Origin: Erinaceus europaeus
Taxonomy: Eukaryota; Chordata; Mammalia; Eulipotyphla; Erinaceidae
DNA length: 64,000 nt
Assembly: GCF_950295315.1 (NCBI RefSeq)
Contig: NC_080165.1
Span: forward strand, 6,946,417-7,010,416
Direction of reading: 5' to 3'
Position 1 is the stretch's first letter. Each line of letters starts with the position of its first letter. Made by a program: the position numbers and the translations under genes. This document shows positions 55,431-64,000 of the stretch, one piece after another. The notes under the pieces were generated by a model. That model saw only the letters and a program-made list of their open reading frames with translations, did not search any database and had not been told where the DNA came from.

Positions 55431-55778
55431 GTCTATAAAGTCTCAAGGCAATTGGCTAAAGTTAGTCTTTGCGAAACACAGCAGCGTGTACCAGTATGTC
55501 CAATGGAAGTGTCAGTCCAAAGTAGCTGACCACAGAAGAAAATGCCAAGGGATGAAACGCTGCATGTCTGTCTTGATGGGGAATGTCAGCCATCAGAATT
55601 TTGCTTTTCTGTAGAGAGTGATCTTTGGAGTCTGTGAATCTGTTTCTTCAGGTCGTGCCAGGTCACATCATTGGTTTCCAGGGGTATGCTGTAGTCATTC
55701 TATCTTGTAGGCGATGTAATAGTGTTAAGCAGGGGGTATTAAACCAATGAAACAGAAGGGGTCTCATGCATACCAGCA

Positions 55779-55984
55779 TACACCGGTACAGAAATTTCCT
55801 TTCAATCACACCCTGCAATACAGACAGTAGTATATAGAACTGGTAGTGAGGAAGACTTGGGTCAGAAAATCCATTTCTGTCCCATCAGGTTTTGCAAAAA
55901 AAAAAAAAAAAAAGGAAGAGATTCATTGCCATTGGAACCAGTAGTTGAAGGCAAAGAAATGATAGTTGAATTCACTGCACTGCC
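55779..55984. other. Unique DNA with A18 run
   Basis: The A run is at about 55897-55914. Confidence 0.4.
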
Positions 55985-56218
55985 TTCTCCTCTCCTTACC
56001 TTCTTTCATTTGATAGAACAGAGAGAAATTGAGAGGGGAGAACTTATATAGAGAGAGTGGGGGGAGAGGGGTGGGGGAGAGAGAGAAAGAGACAGAGAGC
56101 TCTCAACACCTGTAGTACTGCTTCAGTCATGAAGCTTCCCCCTGCAGGTGAGGACTGGGGGCCCTGAACTTGGATCCTTGAGCATGGCAAAGTGTGCTCT
56201 CAACCTAGTACGTGCCCC
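55985..56218 (-). mobile_element. Decayed SINE, type B
   Basis: Reverse copy: TTTGATAGAACAGAGAGAAA, expanded GAGAG/GGGG body, CACCTGTAGTACTGCTTCAG, CCCCCTGCAGGTGAGGACTG, then a broken head. Confidence 0.75.
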
Positions 56219-56884
56219 CTGCACTTGCCCCCTGCACTGTTTTCTAAGCACAGTCAGTACTTGTATAGATGGAAGCAGAGGAAGTTTGGAAGATCATGAA
56301 TCAGGTTAGGGACAGGGGCCTCAACAAGTTTTCTTTCTAGAACAAAGTCTATAATAGGCCTGAATCATTAGGTATCTTCAAAAGGATAAAGTTAGAAGAA
56401 ATGGAGTAGACTTGTGCCTGCTGCTATTTCAAGTTTAGCTTTTGCGCACTAATTGCAGAGAATTGATAGCTAAGTGTAATTAAGCTTATCACGTTCAGGT
56501 TACCTCCTCCTCCTTAGGGACATACCAATCATTGCAGTCCCTTTCAGGCTCCATTTCAAGGGGAAAATTACTGGAAGTTGTAATATTTTCCTGTTGAAAT
56601 ACAGATGTAATTGAGAAGGAAAAGTTTACTTACCGTAGGAGCTGGGAAAATATTCTCTAACTACTCAAGCAGATAATTATGGGGAAAAAAAAGAGAAGAA
56701 CAACAAATGTGTGCATATGGAGAATCTACAGAATGTAAATAAATTCTACAGCGAATGGTTTCAAAACAGGTGTCTTTAGGGTCCTGCTGCTTGGTGTTGG
56801 AAAGGGACTTAACTGTTCATGATAGTAGATTCTTAGGCAACTGTGAATAGAAATCCCAGTAAAAATGAAAGAGAATACTAAACA
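56219..56884. other. Unique noncoding DNA
   Basis: 56440-56600 is repeat-free and contains AATTGATAGCTAAGTGTAAT-type homeodomain/NKX-like sites; no other signal. Confidence 0.3.
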
Positions 56885-57256
56885 GATTTTTCAGCAAAGA
56901 TAAACTCCAACTGGCCAACAGGTATATAAAAAAATGCTCTAAATCTTTGGTTATCAAACAAATTCAAACAAGACAACAATGATACCATCATACTCCTTTG
57001 AAAATGGCCTACATCAAAAGGACAGAAATAATTCTAAGTGTTGGTAAGGTTGTGGAGAAGCAGGAACCCTTTCACAGTGGGAATGTAAATAGGTTCAGCA
57101 TCTGGAAGTCAGTTTGGAGCACCCCCTCCACCACCCCTTAAGAACAGACCTGCTAGTTGATCCAACAACTCTTCTCAGAGGGATCTTTCCAAAGAAAGCA
57201 AACATACTTACCTGAGGAGATCTAAGTGTCCCTATACTCATGTGCTTAACATAAGA
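56885..57256 (+). pseudogene. LINE-1 ORF2 C-terminal fragment
   Basis: Order of motifs matches LINE-1: CCAACAGGTATATAAAAAAA, CAAATTCAAACAAGACAACA, GTGTTGGTAAGGTTGTGGAG, TTTCACAGTGGGAATGTAAA, then CTGAGGAGATCTAAGTGTCC. All frames broken. Confidence 0.85.
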
Positions 57257-57299
57257 AGACACTGAATTGATTTCAGATGCCTTTACAGGTCCTAGTGTC

Positions 57300-57525
57300 T
57301 CAGTTCATTGACTTCTTAGTAAGTCAAAGGTTTCAATGTATAAACCTCTCACCTCCTTTGTTAAATTTATTCCGAGATGTAGATGTCTGATTTTTCCCCT
57401 CGTTACATTGTAAATATGATTGCTTTCTTTATTTCTTTCCATGCTAGCTAGCTTACTATTTGCCTAAAGGAAACCTTCAATTTTCATTTATTAATTTAGT
57501 CACCTGTCAACTTATTGTATCACCT
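57300..57525 (-). mobile_element. LINE-1 ORF2 fragment
   Basis: CTCCTTTGTTAAATTTATTC and ATTGTAAATATGATTGC are characteristic of the L1 ORF2 antisense strand. Probably one copy with 58260-58600, split by SINEs. Confidence 0.6.
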
Positions 57526-57529
57526 AATG

Positions 57530-57795
57530 ATTTTTTTTTCTTATTTTTGATTTTACCATCAGGGTCACTGCGGAGGCTCAGCATCTGCCTGACTCCACCA
57601 CCATTTCCTGGCAGGAGATTTTTTCTTTTTCTTTCTGTTGATAGGAGGTGAGACTCAGAGAGGGAGAGAGAAAGGCGAGAGAGAAGAGAGGAGAGACACC
57701 TGCAGAACCGCCCCACGGCTTGTGAGGCTGACTCTCTGCAGCTGAGGAAAGGGTGTTGAAACAAGGTCCTCATAATTGAGAACAAACACACTCTC
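57530..57795 (-). mobile_element. SINE type B long form
   Basis: TTGATTTTACCATCAGGGTC, GGAGGCTCAGCATCTGCCTG, GA-rich body, GAGAGACACCTGCAGAACCG, GGCTTGTGAGGCTGAC, then a diverged head. Confidence 0.7.
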
Positions 57796-58157
57796 CTGGG
57801 TCTGATGCCAGTAGCCCCTTTTCTAATGATTTGTAACAGTATGGTCTCTTCTGGACTTTCTTTTCTTTTCTTTTTCTTTTTTGCCTCCAGGGTTATTGCC
57901 AGGGCTCGGTGCCTGCACCATGAATCCACTGCTCCTGGAAGCCGTTTTCCCCCCCCCTTTTGTTGCCCTTGTTGTTTTTCTATCATTGTAGTAGTTATTA
58001 TTATTATTGTTGTTGTTGATGTCATTGGATAGGACAGAGAGAAATGGAGAGAGAAGGGGAAGACAGAGAGGGGGAGAGAAAGACAGACACCTGCAGACCT
58101 GCTTCACCACCTGTGAAGCGACCCCCCTGCAGGTGGGGAGCTGGGGGCTCGAACCAG
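57710..58157 (+). repeat. Inverted repeat, left arm
   Basis: About 448 bp whose reverse complement is nearly identical to 58625-59073. It covers the diverged end of one SINE, a unique linker (57796-57862) and most of the next SINE. The arms differ mainly in a homopolymer (9 C here, 11 G there). Confidence 0.93.
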
Positions 58158-58223
58158 GATCCTAAGCCCGTCCTTTGCTTTGTGCCACGTGCACTTAACC
58201 CACTGTGCTACCGCCCGACTCCC
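57863..58223 (-). mobile_element. tRNA-derived SINE, type A long form
   Basis: Full reverse copy from TTTTTTGCCTCCAGGGTTAT through CATGAATCCACTGCTCCTGG, TTGTTGTTGATGTCATTGG, the core, GGGGGCTCGAACCAGGATCC and head CTACCGCCCGACTCCC. Source of most of the inverted repeat. Confidence 0.95.
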
Positions 58224-58259
58224 TTGGATTCTCTATGTATATGGTCATGCCACCTATGA

Positions 58260-58612
58260 GTAGTGGTTTAATTCTTCTCTTCTGATTTGGGTCTCTTTTA
58301 TTCTTTTCCTCTTAATTAATTGCTATGGCTAGGCTATCCAAGATTTCGTTGAAATACGATAGTAATAGCAGATAGCCTTGCCTTGCTTCTTGTCTAAGAG
58401 GAAAAGCTCTCAGTTTCTCCTCACTGCTCATGACCTTGATTGAGTTTACAGTATACAGTTTTTACTAAATTGCAGAAAGTGCCCTCAAACCCTACCCTTT
58501 TAAAGATTTTAATTATAGAGGGTTAGTGAATCTTGTCAAAACTTTCTTAGCATTCACTGAAATAACTATATGACTTTTACATTACTCTACTCAGTGGGTA
58601 AATAAAATATTC
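58260..58612 (-). mobile_element. LINE-1 ORF2 fragment
   Basis: L1 antisense motifs: TTGCTATGGCTAGGCTATCC, AGATAGCCTTGCCTTGCTTC, GAGGAAAAGCTCTCAGTTTC, GTGAATCTTGTCAAAACTTT, ACTGAAATAACTATATGACT. Decayed. Confidence 0.8.
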
Positions 58613-58624
58613 GTTTAAAAAAGA

Positions 58625-59073
58625 CTGGTATCAAGCCCCCGGCTCCCCACCTGCAGGGGGGTCGCTTCACAGGTGGTGAAGCAGGTCTGCAGGTGTCTGT
58701 CTTTCTCTCCCCCTCTCTGTCTTCCCCTTCTCTCTCCATTTCTCTCTGTCCTATCCAGTGACATCAACAACAACAATAATAATAATAACTACTACAATGA
58801 TAGAAAAACAACAAGGGCAACAAAAGGGGGGGGGGGAAACGGCTTCCAGGAGCAGTGGATTCATGGTGCAGGCACCGAGCCCTGGCAATAACCCTGGAGG
58901 CAAAAAAGAAAAAGAAAAGAAAAGAAAGTCCAGAAGAGACCATACTGTTACAAATCATTAGAAAAGGGGCTACTGGCATCAGACCCAGGAGAGTGTGTTT
59001 GTTCTCAATTATGAGGACCTTGTTTCAACACCCTTTCCTCAGCTGCAGAGAGTCAGCCTCACAAGCTGTGGGG
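58625..59073 (-). repeat. Inverted repeat, right arm
   Basis: Near-identical reverse complement of 57710-58157. Read on the plus strand it is a 5'-truncated SINE in sense orientation followed by the same non-SINE flank as the left copy, then ATGT and A12, then LINE 3' UTR. Confidence 0.93.
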
Positions 59074-59084
59074 CATGTAAAAAA

Positions 59085-59648
59085 AAAAAAGAAGTAGAAA
59101 CGCAAAGCAGAAATTGACTGAGTTTGGAGTATGGCACGAAAGTAAGAAAGCAGAAGTACACTAGAGTTTGCAGTGAGTACCCTCCCTAATAATTCCTCTC
59201 CACTTTTCCAAGCTTTGGGTCCATGATTGCTCAACAATTTGTTTGGCTTTGTATGTTAACTCTCTTTTCAGTCACCAGGTTCCAGGTGTCATCAGGATGC
59301 CGGCCAGACTTCCCTGGATTGAAGACCCCACCAATATGTCCTGGAGCTCAGCTTCCCCAGAGACCCATCCTACTAGGGAAAGAGAGAGGCAGACTGGGAG
59401 TATGGACCAACCAGTCAACGCTCATGTTCAGCGGGGAAGCAATTACAGAAGCCAGACCTTTTACCTTCTGCAACCCACAATGACCCTGGGTCCATGCTCC
59501 CAGAGGGATAGAGAATGGGAAAGATATCAGGGGAGGGGGTGGGATATGGGGATTGGGTGGTGGGAATTGTGTGGAGTTGTACCCCTCCTACCCTCTGGTT
59601 TTGTTAATTAATCCTTTCTTAAATAAAAAAAATAAAAATAAAAAAAAG
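59085..59648 (+). mobile_element. LINE-type 3' UTR, young copy
   Basis: Begins with a short canonical L1-like piece (GAGTTTGGAGTATGGCACGA), then GAAAGCAGAAGTACACTAGA onward as at 8222. Ends in AAATAAAAAAAATAAAA. A candidate duplication AATAA(A/G)ATATTC is at 58601-58612 and 59663-59674, i.e. outside the right arm as well. Confidence 0.88.
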
Positions 59649-59883
59649 AATAATTCTGAAGGAATAAGATATTCTGACCCAATGTATTCAATATGCTGAG
59701 TTCCCCACGTGATTTTTTTAAATTAAATGCTTATAAGTGTTACTAGTCCTGGAACTTTAAAAACTAAAAAAAATAATAATAACAGTACTACACAAATGCA
59801 CATTGGGAACATGTGAATAAATCCAATGTAGTTTCTTTATTGTTGGGGAAGGGCACGTTCAAGGGCAAAGCAAATGGTTTCTT
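59649..59883. other. Unique noncoding DNA
   Basis: No feature recognised. Confidence 0.3.
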
Positions 59884-60214
59884 TTTTTAAAATTTATTTC
59901 TTTATTGGGGAATTAATGTTTTACATTCAACAGTAAATAGAATAGTTTGTACATGCATAACATTCCCCAGTTTCCCATTTAACAATACAACCCCCACTAT
60001 GTCATTTATCATCCTTCATGGACCTGTATTCTCCCCACCCACCCACCCCAGAGTCTTTTACTTGGGTGCAATACGCCAATTCCAGTTCAGGTTCTACTTG
60101 TGTTTTCTTTTCTGATCTTGTTTTTCAACTTCTGCCTGAGAGTGAGATCATCCCATATTCGTCCTTATGTTTCTGACTTATTTCACTCAACACGATTTTT
60201 TCAAGGTCCTTAAA
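59884..60214 (-). mobile_element. LINE-1 3' end, 5'-truncated
   Basis: Reverse canonical terminus: TTTCTTTATTGGGGAATTAA, ACATTCAACAGTAAATAG, TTTGTACATGCATAACATTC, CCACCCCAGAGTCTTTTACT, GAGTGAGATCATCCCATATT. Very similar to 13019-13542. Confidence 0.95.
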
Positions 60215-60218
60215 GTCT

Positions 60219-60360
60219 GGAGTCAGGCGGTGGTGCACCTGGTTGAGTACACACACATTACAGGGCGTAAGGACCCAGGTTCAAGCCCCAGTTCCCCACC
60301 TGTCTCCCTCCTCTCTCAATTTCTCTCTGTCTCTATCCAATAATAAATAAATAAAATAAA
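60219..60360 (+). mobile_element. SINE type B with internal deletion
   Basis: Head GGAGTCAGGCGGTGGTGCAC, box GGTTCAAGCCCCAG, then CCCCACCTG joined directly to TCTCCCTCCTCTCTCAATTT: the core is missing. Ends AATAATAAATAAATAAAATA. Confidence 0.88.
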
Positions 60361-60983
60361 CTACTTAGTCATTAATATCTAGGCTTAAAACATCAGACAA
60401 ATACAGCAGATAGTCAAACTACATGAGCTAAATTTCCTCAATTGCTCTTAAAGTCCAATAAGCATGATTTTGTAAGTCTGACAATAAACAACATTATGAC
60501 TATCACCAGGACACAGTGTATGTAAAATAAATTATGACTTTAAGGTTTCTAAAAGGACGAATATATTAAAGTTCAGTATTTTTTCAATAAGATAAACATT
60601 TTCTGATTCTTGGTTTTCAGTACTGGTTTCTGTTGACCTGTGTAAGGATTCCACAAAATTTCTTTCTTATTGCTGCTGCTTCTTCCCACCTAGTCTATTA
60701 AACAGATACTATGTGCCAGTTAATTGATTCTCTCTCACACTAGAGGGGGTTTGGATGACATATCTTAATTTCTGCTAGAAAATAAAGACCTTCTCCAGAA
60801 CTTCCCCTAGTCCTCAGCACATTATTTGGTTCCTGAAGCGATTTGAATTGCCTAGTACACAGCATGAAGATATTATTATAGTTCGAGTTGTCCACAACAA
60901 CAGAAATTAACAAGCATGCCATTCACTAAATTGTCATCCATGGCTACTGATCAGAGGACACTAAGAACACAGCTTTAGAAGGG
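60361..60983. other. Unique noncoding DNA
   Basis: No feature recognised. Confidence 0.35.
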
Positions 60984-61160
60984 GCTAGGAGGTGACATAC
61001 TCAGGTGAGCTCAAAAGGACCTAGGTTCCAGCTCTGGGTCCCCACCTATGGGAAGCCCTTCCTATGGTGAAGCCCTTTTTTAGGTGTTTCTCTCTCTTTC
61101 TCTTCCCTCTCAATTTTTCTCTGTCTTTATCAAATAAATTAAAATATATTTTTAAAAATG
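60984..61160 (+). mobile_element. Old SINE type B
   Basis: GGGGCTAGGAGGTGACATAC head, GGACCTAGGTTCCAGCTC box, GGTCCCCACCTATGGGAAGC, TC body, ATCAAATAAATTAAAATA. Confidence 0.78.
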
Positions 61161-61199
61161 AACACATCTGTAGCAAAATTTAATTCATTAATGTTAGTG

Positions 61200-61716
61200 A
61201 ATTAAACTAAAATGATCTAAAATAGACCTACTCGTTTTTTCCAAAAGGGAGACCCCCAAATCTTCATCTGCAATATTCTTGCCTTTACGTTCATGATCAG
61301 TCAACAATCTGTTCAGTTTTGTATCTTCACTCTTTTTCAGCCACCAGGTTCTTGATGCTACCATGATGCCGACCAGACATTCCTGGGCAGAGGACCCCAC
61401 CATGTGTCTTGGAGTCCCACCTCCCCAGAGCCCTGCCCCACTAGGGAAAGACAGAGACAGGCTGGGGGGGATGGATCCACCTGCCAATGCCTATGTCCAG
61501 GGGAGAAGCAATTACAGAAGCCAGACCTTCCACCTTCTGCATCCCATAATGACCCTGGGTCCATACTCCTAGAGGGGTAGAGAATAGGAAAGCTATCAGG
61601 GGAGGGGATGGGATATGGAGTTATGGTGATGGGAATTCTATGGAATTGTACCCCTCTTATCCTATGGTCTTGTCAATAGTTCCATTTTATAAATAAAAAT
61701 TTTAAAAAAAGAAGAA
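61200..61716 (+). mobile_element. LINE-type 3' UTR, 5'-truncated
   Basis: AAAATAGACCTACTCG, CAGCCACCAGGTTCTTGATG, AGAAGCAATTACAGAAGCCA, CCCCTCTTATCCTATGGTCT and A-rich tail. Confidence 0.92.
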
Positions 61717-61935
61717 GAAAAACTAAGGGATCTAGGGAAAGGTACTTTCTGGCTGGAGTCCCAGGCTGGACTCAGGAAGTAGTTGGGATTTGTAAAGTAG
61801 GGAGTTTTCCATATAACTAGATGCCTCCCGGGTCCAAGCAAAATGAGATACGCTTGAGGTTTTTATTTTGGGATATATAATTTATTTCCAGATTGAACTC
61901 AAAGGTGTATTATACCTTCTTAAAAGTTTTTGCCA
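61717..61935. other. Unique noncoding DNA
   Basis: No feature recognised. Confidence 0.3.
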
Positions 61936-62285
61936 GGGGGCCAGGAAGTATTGCAGTGGGTTAAGTTCACATGGCACAAAGCCCAAGGATCTGCATAAGG
62001 ATCCCAGTTCAAGCCCCCGGCTCCCCACCTGCAGGTGCTCCTTCACCTTCACAAGCAGTGAAGCAGGTCTGCAGGTGTCTGTCTTTCTCTCCCCCTCTCT
62101 GTCTTCCCCTCCTCTCTCGATTTCTCTCTGTCCTATCCAACAATAACAACAACAGCAAGGGCAACAAAATGGGGAAAATGGCCTCCAGGAGTAGCAGTTT
62201 CATTGTGCAGGCACTGAGCCCAGGAGTTAACCCTGAAGGCAAATAACATAAAATAAAGTAAAATAAAATAAATAAATAAATAAAA
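61936..62285 (+). mobile_element. tRNA-derived SINE, type A long form
   Basis: Complete forward copy: GGGGGCCAGGAAGTATTGCA head, AAGGATCCCAGTTCAAGCCC box, CTCCCCACCTGCAGG, TC body, ACAACAGCAAGGGCAACAAA, GCCTCCAGGAGTAGCAG, (AAAAT)/(AAAT)n tail. AAAAGxTTTTGCC-type repeats flank it. Confidence 0.94.
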
Positions 62286-63034
62286 GGCTTTTGCCTTCTG
62301 AAGACTGGGGTGCAGATGTAATGGTTTGAGGTTGGTCAGTCATCTTGGGCAGTGAAGTGGAATTTGTTTGATGAGTGTGACAGAAGACAAAAATAGGAGA
62401 AACCGGAATTTCTAAGCATCACTGAATCCCATGGACCATTTATTTCCAGAATTCTTGCTTGAGAAAGAAATATACATTTACCTTGCTTTACACATTTAAA
62501 TTTTGGGATTTTTTTTTTTTTGTCACTAAGCATACTCCTGTATAGAGTGAAAGAAGTAAGGATTAAAATTAGTCTATGTGGCAAGTGTCCGAGAGATGGA
62601 CAATGGTTTAATTATTGACTATTTTGAATTTTAGATATTATACACACGCACTCTCTCTCTCTCTCTCTCCCTTTCCCTCTCCCCCCGCTCTCTATTGAGG
62701 GGGTTCATGATTTACAGCACAGCCATTGACTGAACTTTAGATCATTTCAGTCATGATGTTGCAAAAAGTTTCTTATATAACCTGGCCCATTGTTATATAA
62801 TACTTTAGGTAATTTTGCAGATGTGAACTCATTTGATGATTCTGGCAAACCAGTAAGGGAAATAGTAACAGTGTTAATGATCTCATTGAAGGAATGAGGG
62901 GAGTGTGATTCAAATGTGTCACATGCTCACACTTAGTGTGTAGACCAGTAATATATTCAGAGCCAAAATCTAGGCCATTCTGGTCCAGAAACCTTTATGC
63001 CACAGTTATTTTTTTTAAATCTTTGTTTTTTTCT
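62286..63034. other. Unique noncoding DNA with (CT)n
   Basis: (CT)n at 62650-62669. No other feature. Confidence 0.4.
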
Positions 63035-64000
63035 TTTAGTGATTTAATAATGATTAACAAGATTGTAAGATAACAGGGGTAGAATGCCATACAATTCCCA
63101 CCACCATAGCTCTGTGTTCTATACCTCTATTAGAAGCTTCCCTATTCTTTATCTCTCTAGGAGTATGGACCAAATATTTTTTATGGGGTGCAGAAGGTGG
63201 AAGGTCTGGCTTCTGTAATTGCTTCTCTGCTGAACATGGGTCTTGGCAGGTCAATTCATATGCCCAGCCTGTTTCTAGTATGCCTAGTGGGATAGGGCTC
63301 TGGGGAGATGAGGTTCCAGGAAACATTGGTGAGGTCATCTGCCCAGGGAAGTCAGGATGGCACTGTAGTAGCATCTGCAGTTTTGTGGCAGTAAGCTATA
63401 AAGCTGGACAAATTGTTTGACAGACAGGAACCCAAAGGTAGGAATAGAACAGATGAAATTAGGCGTCTTCAGGTGGAAGAAGCTAGGAAGTCTATTTTAG
63501 CTATGTTTCTAGGTTCCTATGACTTTACTAAATTTTGCCTGAACCTGATAGCTAACGTGTAGGTGGATTAAACATATTGTCTGAGAAGATGGTGTCAGAA
63601 CTGAGAATAGGGTTGGAAAGCTGGATCAGGGAAGAGAGTAACTCCTAAATATGAGGAAAGCATATAAATACCACTAACTGTTTCCCCCATCCATCTTACC
63701 TAGCGCCCATGCCTTTTCACATAGAACACAGGAGTCTGTGTGACCTTTGAGTCCCTGTCAGTCTGAGCTCACAGTCCATGGTTACAGCTGGGAAGATCCT
63801 AGGCTGCACCCATTATAGGACCCGTCTTCCTTGAGGGGTAGAGCAGGCTGACCAGCCTCCCTTCTGAGAGTGGGCAGTCCTACCATTGCTGCTCTACAGC
63901 GAGGGCAAGGTCCTGGACATGCTCACAGGAGGGCTTATGATGACATGTTTGATGGAAGTGACCACCAGTAGTGGACAGAGGGATCTACTAGAGGTCTGGG
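63035..64000 (-). mobile_element. LINE-type 3' UTR, long copy, runs off window
   Basis: Reverse copy holding both halves continuously: TTTAATAATGATTAACAAGA tail, ACAATTCCCACCACCATAGC, GTGCAGAAGGTGGAAGGTCT, AGAAGCTAGGAAGTCTATTT, GAGTCCCTGTCAGTCTGAGC, up to the window edge. It shows the true order of the two halves that are inverted at 24790-25485. Confidence 0.92.

Larger units (their letters stand above)
54712..55778 (-). mobile_element. Rearranged ERV fragment, betaretrovirus-like
   Basis: Minus-strand element. 3' LTR is 55099 to 54712 (388 bp; starts TGTTGGTATGCATGAGACCC). Its polypurine tract complement is at 55100-55118 and 3' interior at 55119-55712. A short U3 start (55778 to about 55713) repeats the first 66 bp of the LTR. 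PBS, gag and pol are absent, so most of the provirus was deleted. The interior carries the short tandem motif described at 46640. No clear target duplication. Confidence 0.9.

Noticed and set aside
57507..58025. 172-codon minus-strand frame
   Set aside because: It runs through two SINEs and is mirrored by the inverted repeat; its Thr/Ile and Lys runs come from microsatellite-like tails.
1..64000. CRISPR arrays or prokaryotic-style operons
   Set aside because: Direct repeats here are SINE, LINE, LTR or simple repeats without regular spacers, and the sequence is clearly mammalian.
1..64000. Functional tRNA genes
   Set aside because: B-box matches all lie in SINE heads that cannot form a complete cloverleaf with anticodon and acceptor stems.

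Overview
The window looks like ordinary intergenic or intronic DNA from a placental mammal. I found no intact protein-coding gene. The repeats suggest a hedgehog-like animal (Eulipotyphla, Erinaceidae): dozens of tRNA-derived SINEs with a GGTTCGAGCC-type B box, a TC-rich body and an AAC-rich tail, mixed with LINE-1 and young betaretrovirus-like LTRs. The species assignment is from memory of these repeats and was not tested by search. Nearly all long open frames lie inside SINEs, LINE-1 3' ends, LTRs or simple repeats.

Layout. 1-8 kb: mostly unique DNA, one LTR-like unit with a 58-bp triplicated block, several SINEs, a 30-nt U2 snRNA-like fragment. 8-14 kb: two solo LTRs with perfect 6-bp target duplications (8756-9065, 11029-11473) and a LINE 3' end holding a second, nested LINE-1. 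14-27 kb: SINEs, a third solo LTR (20112-20466), SINEs with expanded pyrimidine microsatellites, and a LINE copy with an inverted 5' part. 27-35 kb: SINE/LINE mosaics, a LINE-1 reverse-transcriptase remnant and a fourth solo LTR (32601-33200).

35190-37007 holds the only recognisable host gene sequence: a full-length processed retrocopy of ARPC5 (Arp2/3 complex subunit 5) on the minus strand, with target-site duplication, polyadenylation signal and two frameshifts.

42-49.5 kb is a nest. An internally deleted LINE-1 is split inside its endonuclease region by a two-LTR endogenous retrovirus (44879-47559) that has a tRNA-Lys-type primer binding site, a polypurine tract and a 6-bp duplication, but no pol. 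Just upstream lies an opposite-strand fragment of a related element. The provirus carries a second polypurine tract plus a partial U3 of another LTR family, suggesting recombination. A further rearranged member is at 54712-55778.

57.7-59.1 kb contains a near-identical inverted duplication with arms of about 450 bp and a 467-bp spacer. It sits at the 5' junction of a truncated LINE copy. This is the most unusual structure in the window. The last 5 kb are LINE 3' ends and SINEs.

I saw no CRISPR array, operon, toxin or new multigene system. Biological interest lies in retroelement recombination and a few unexplained unique segments.
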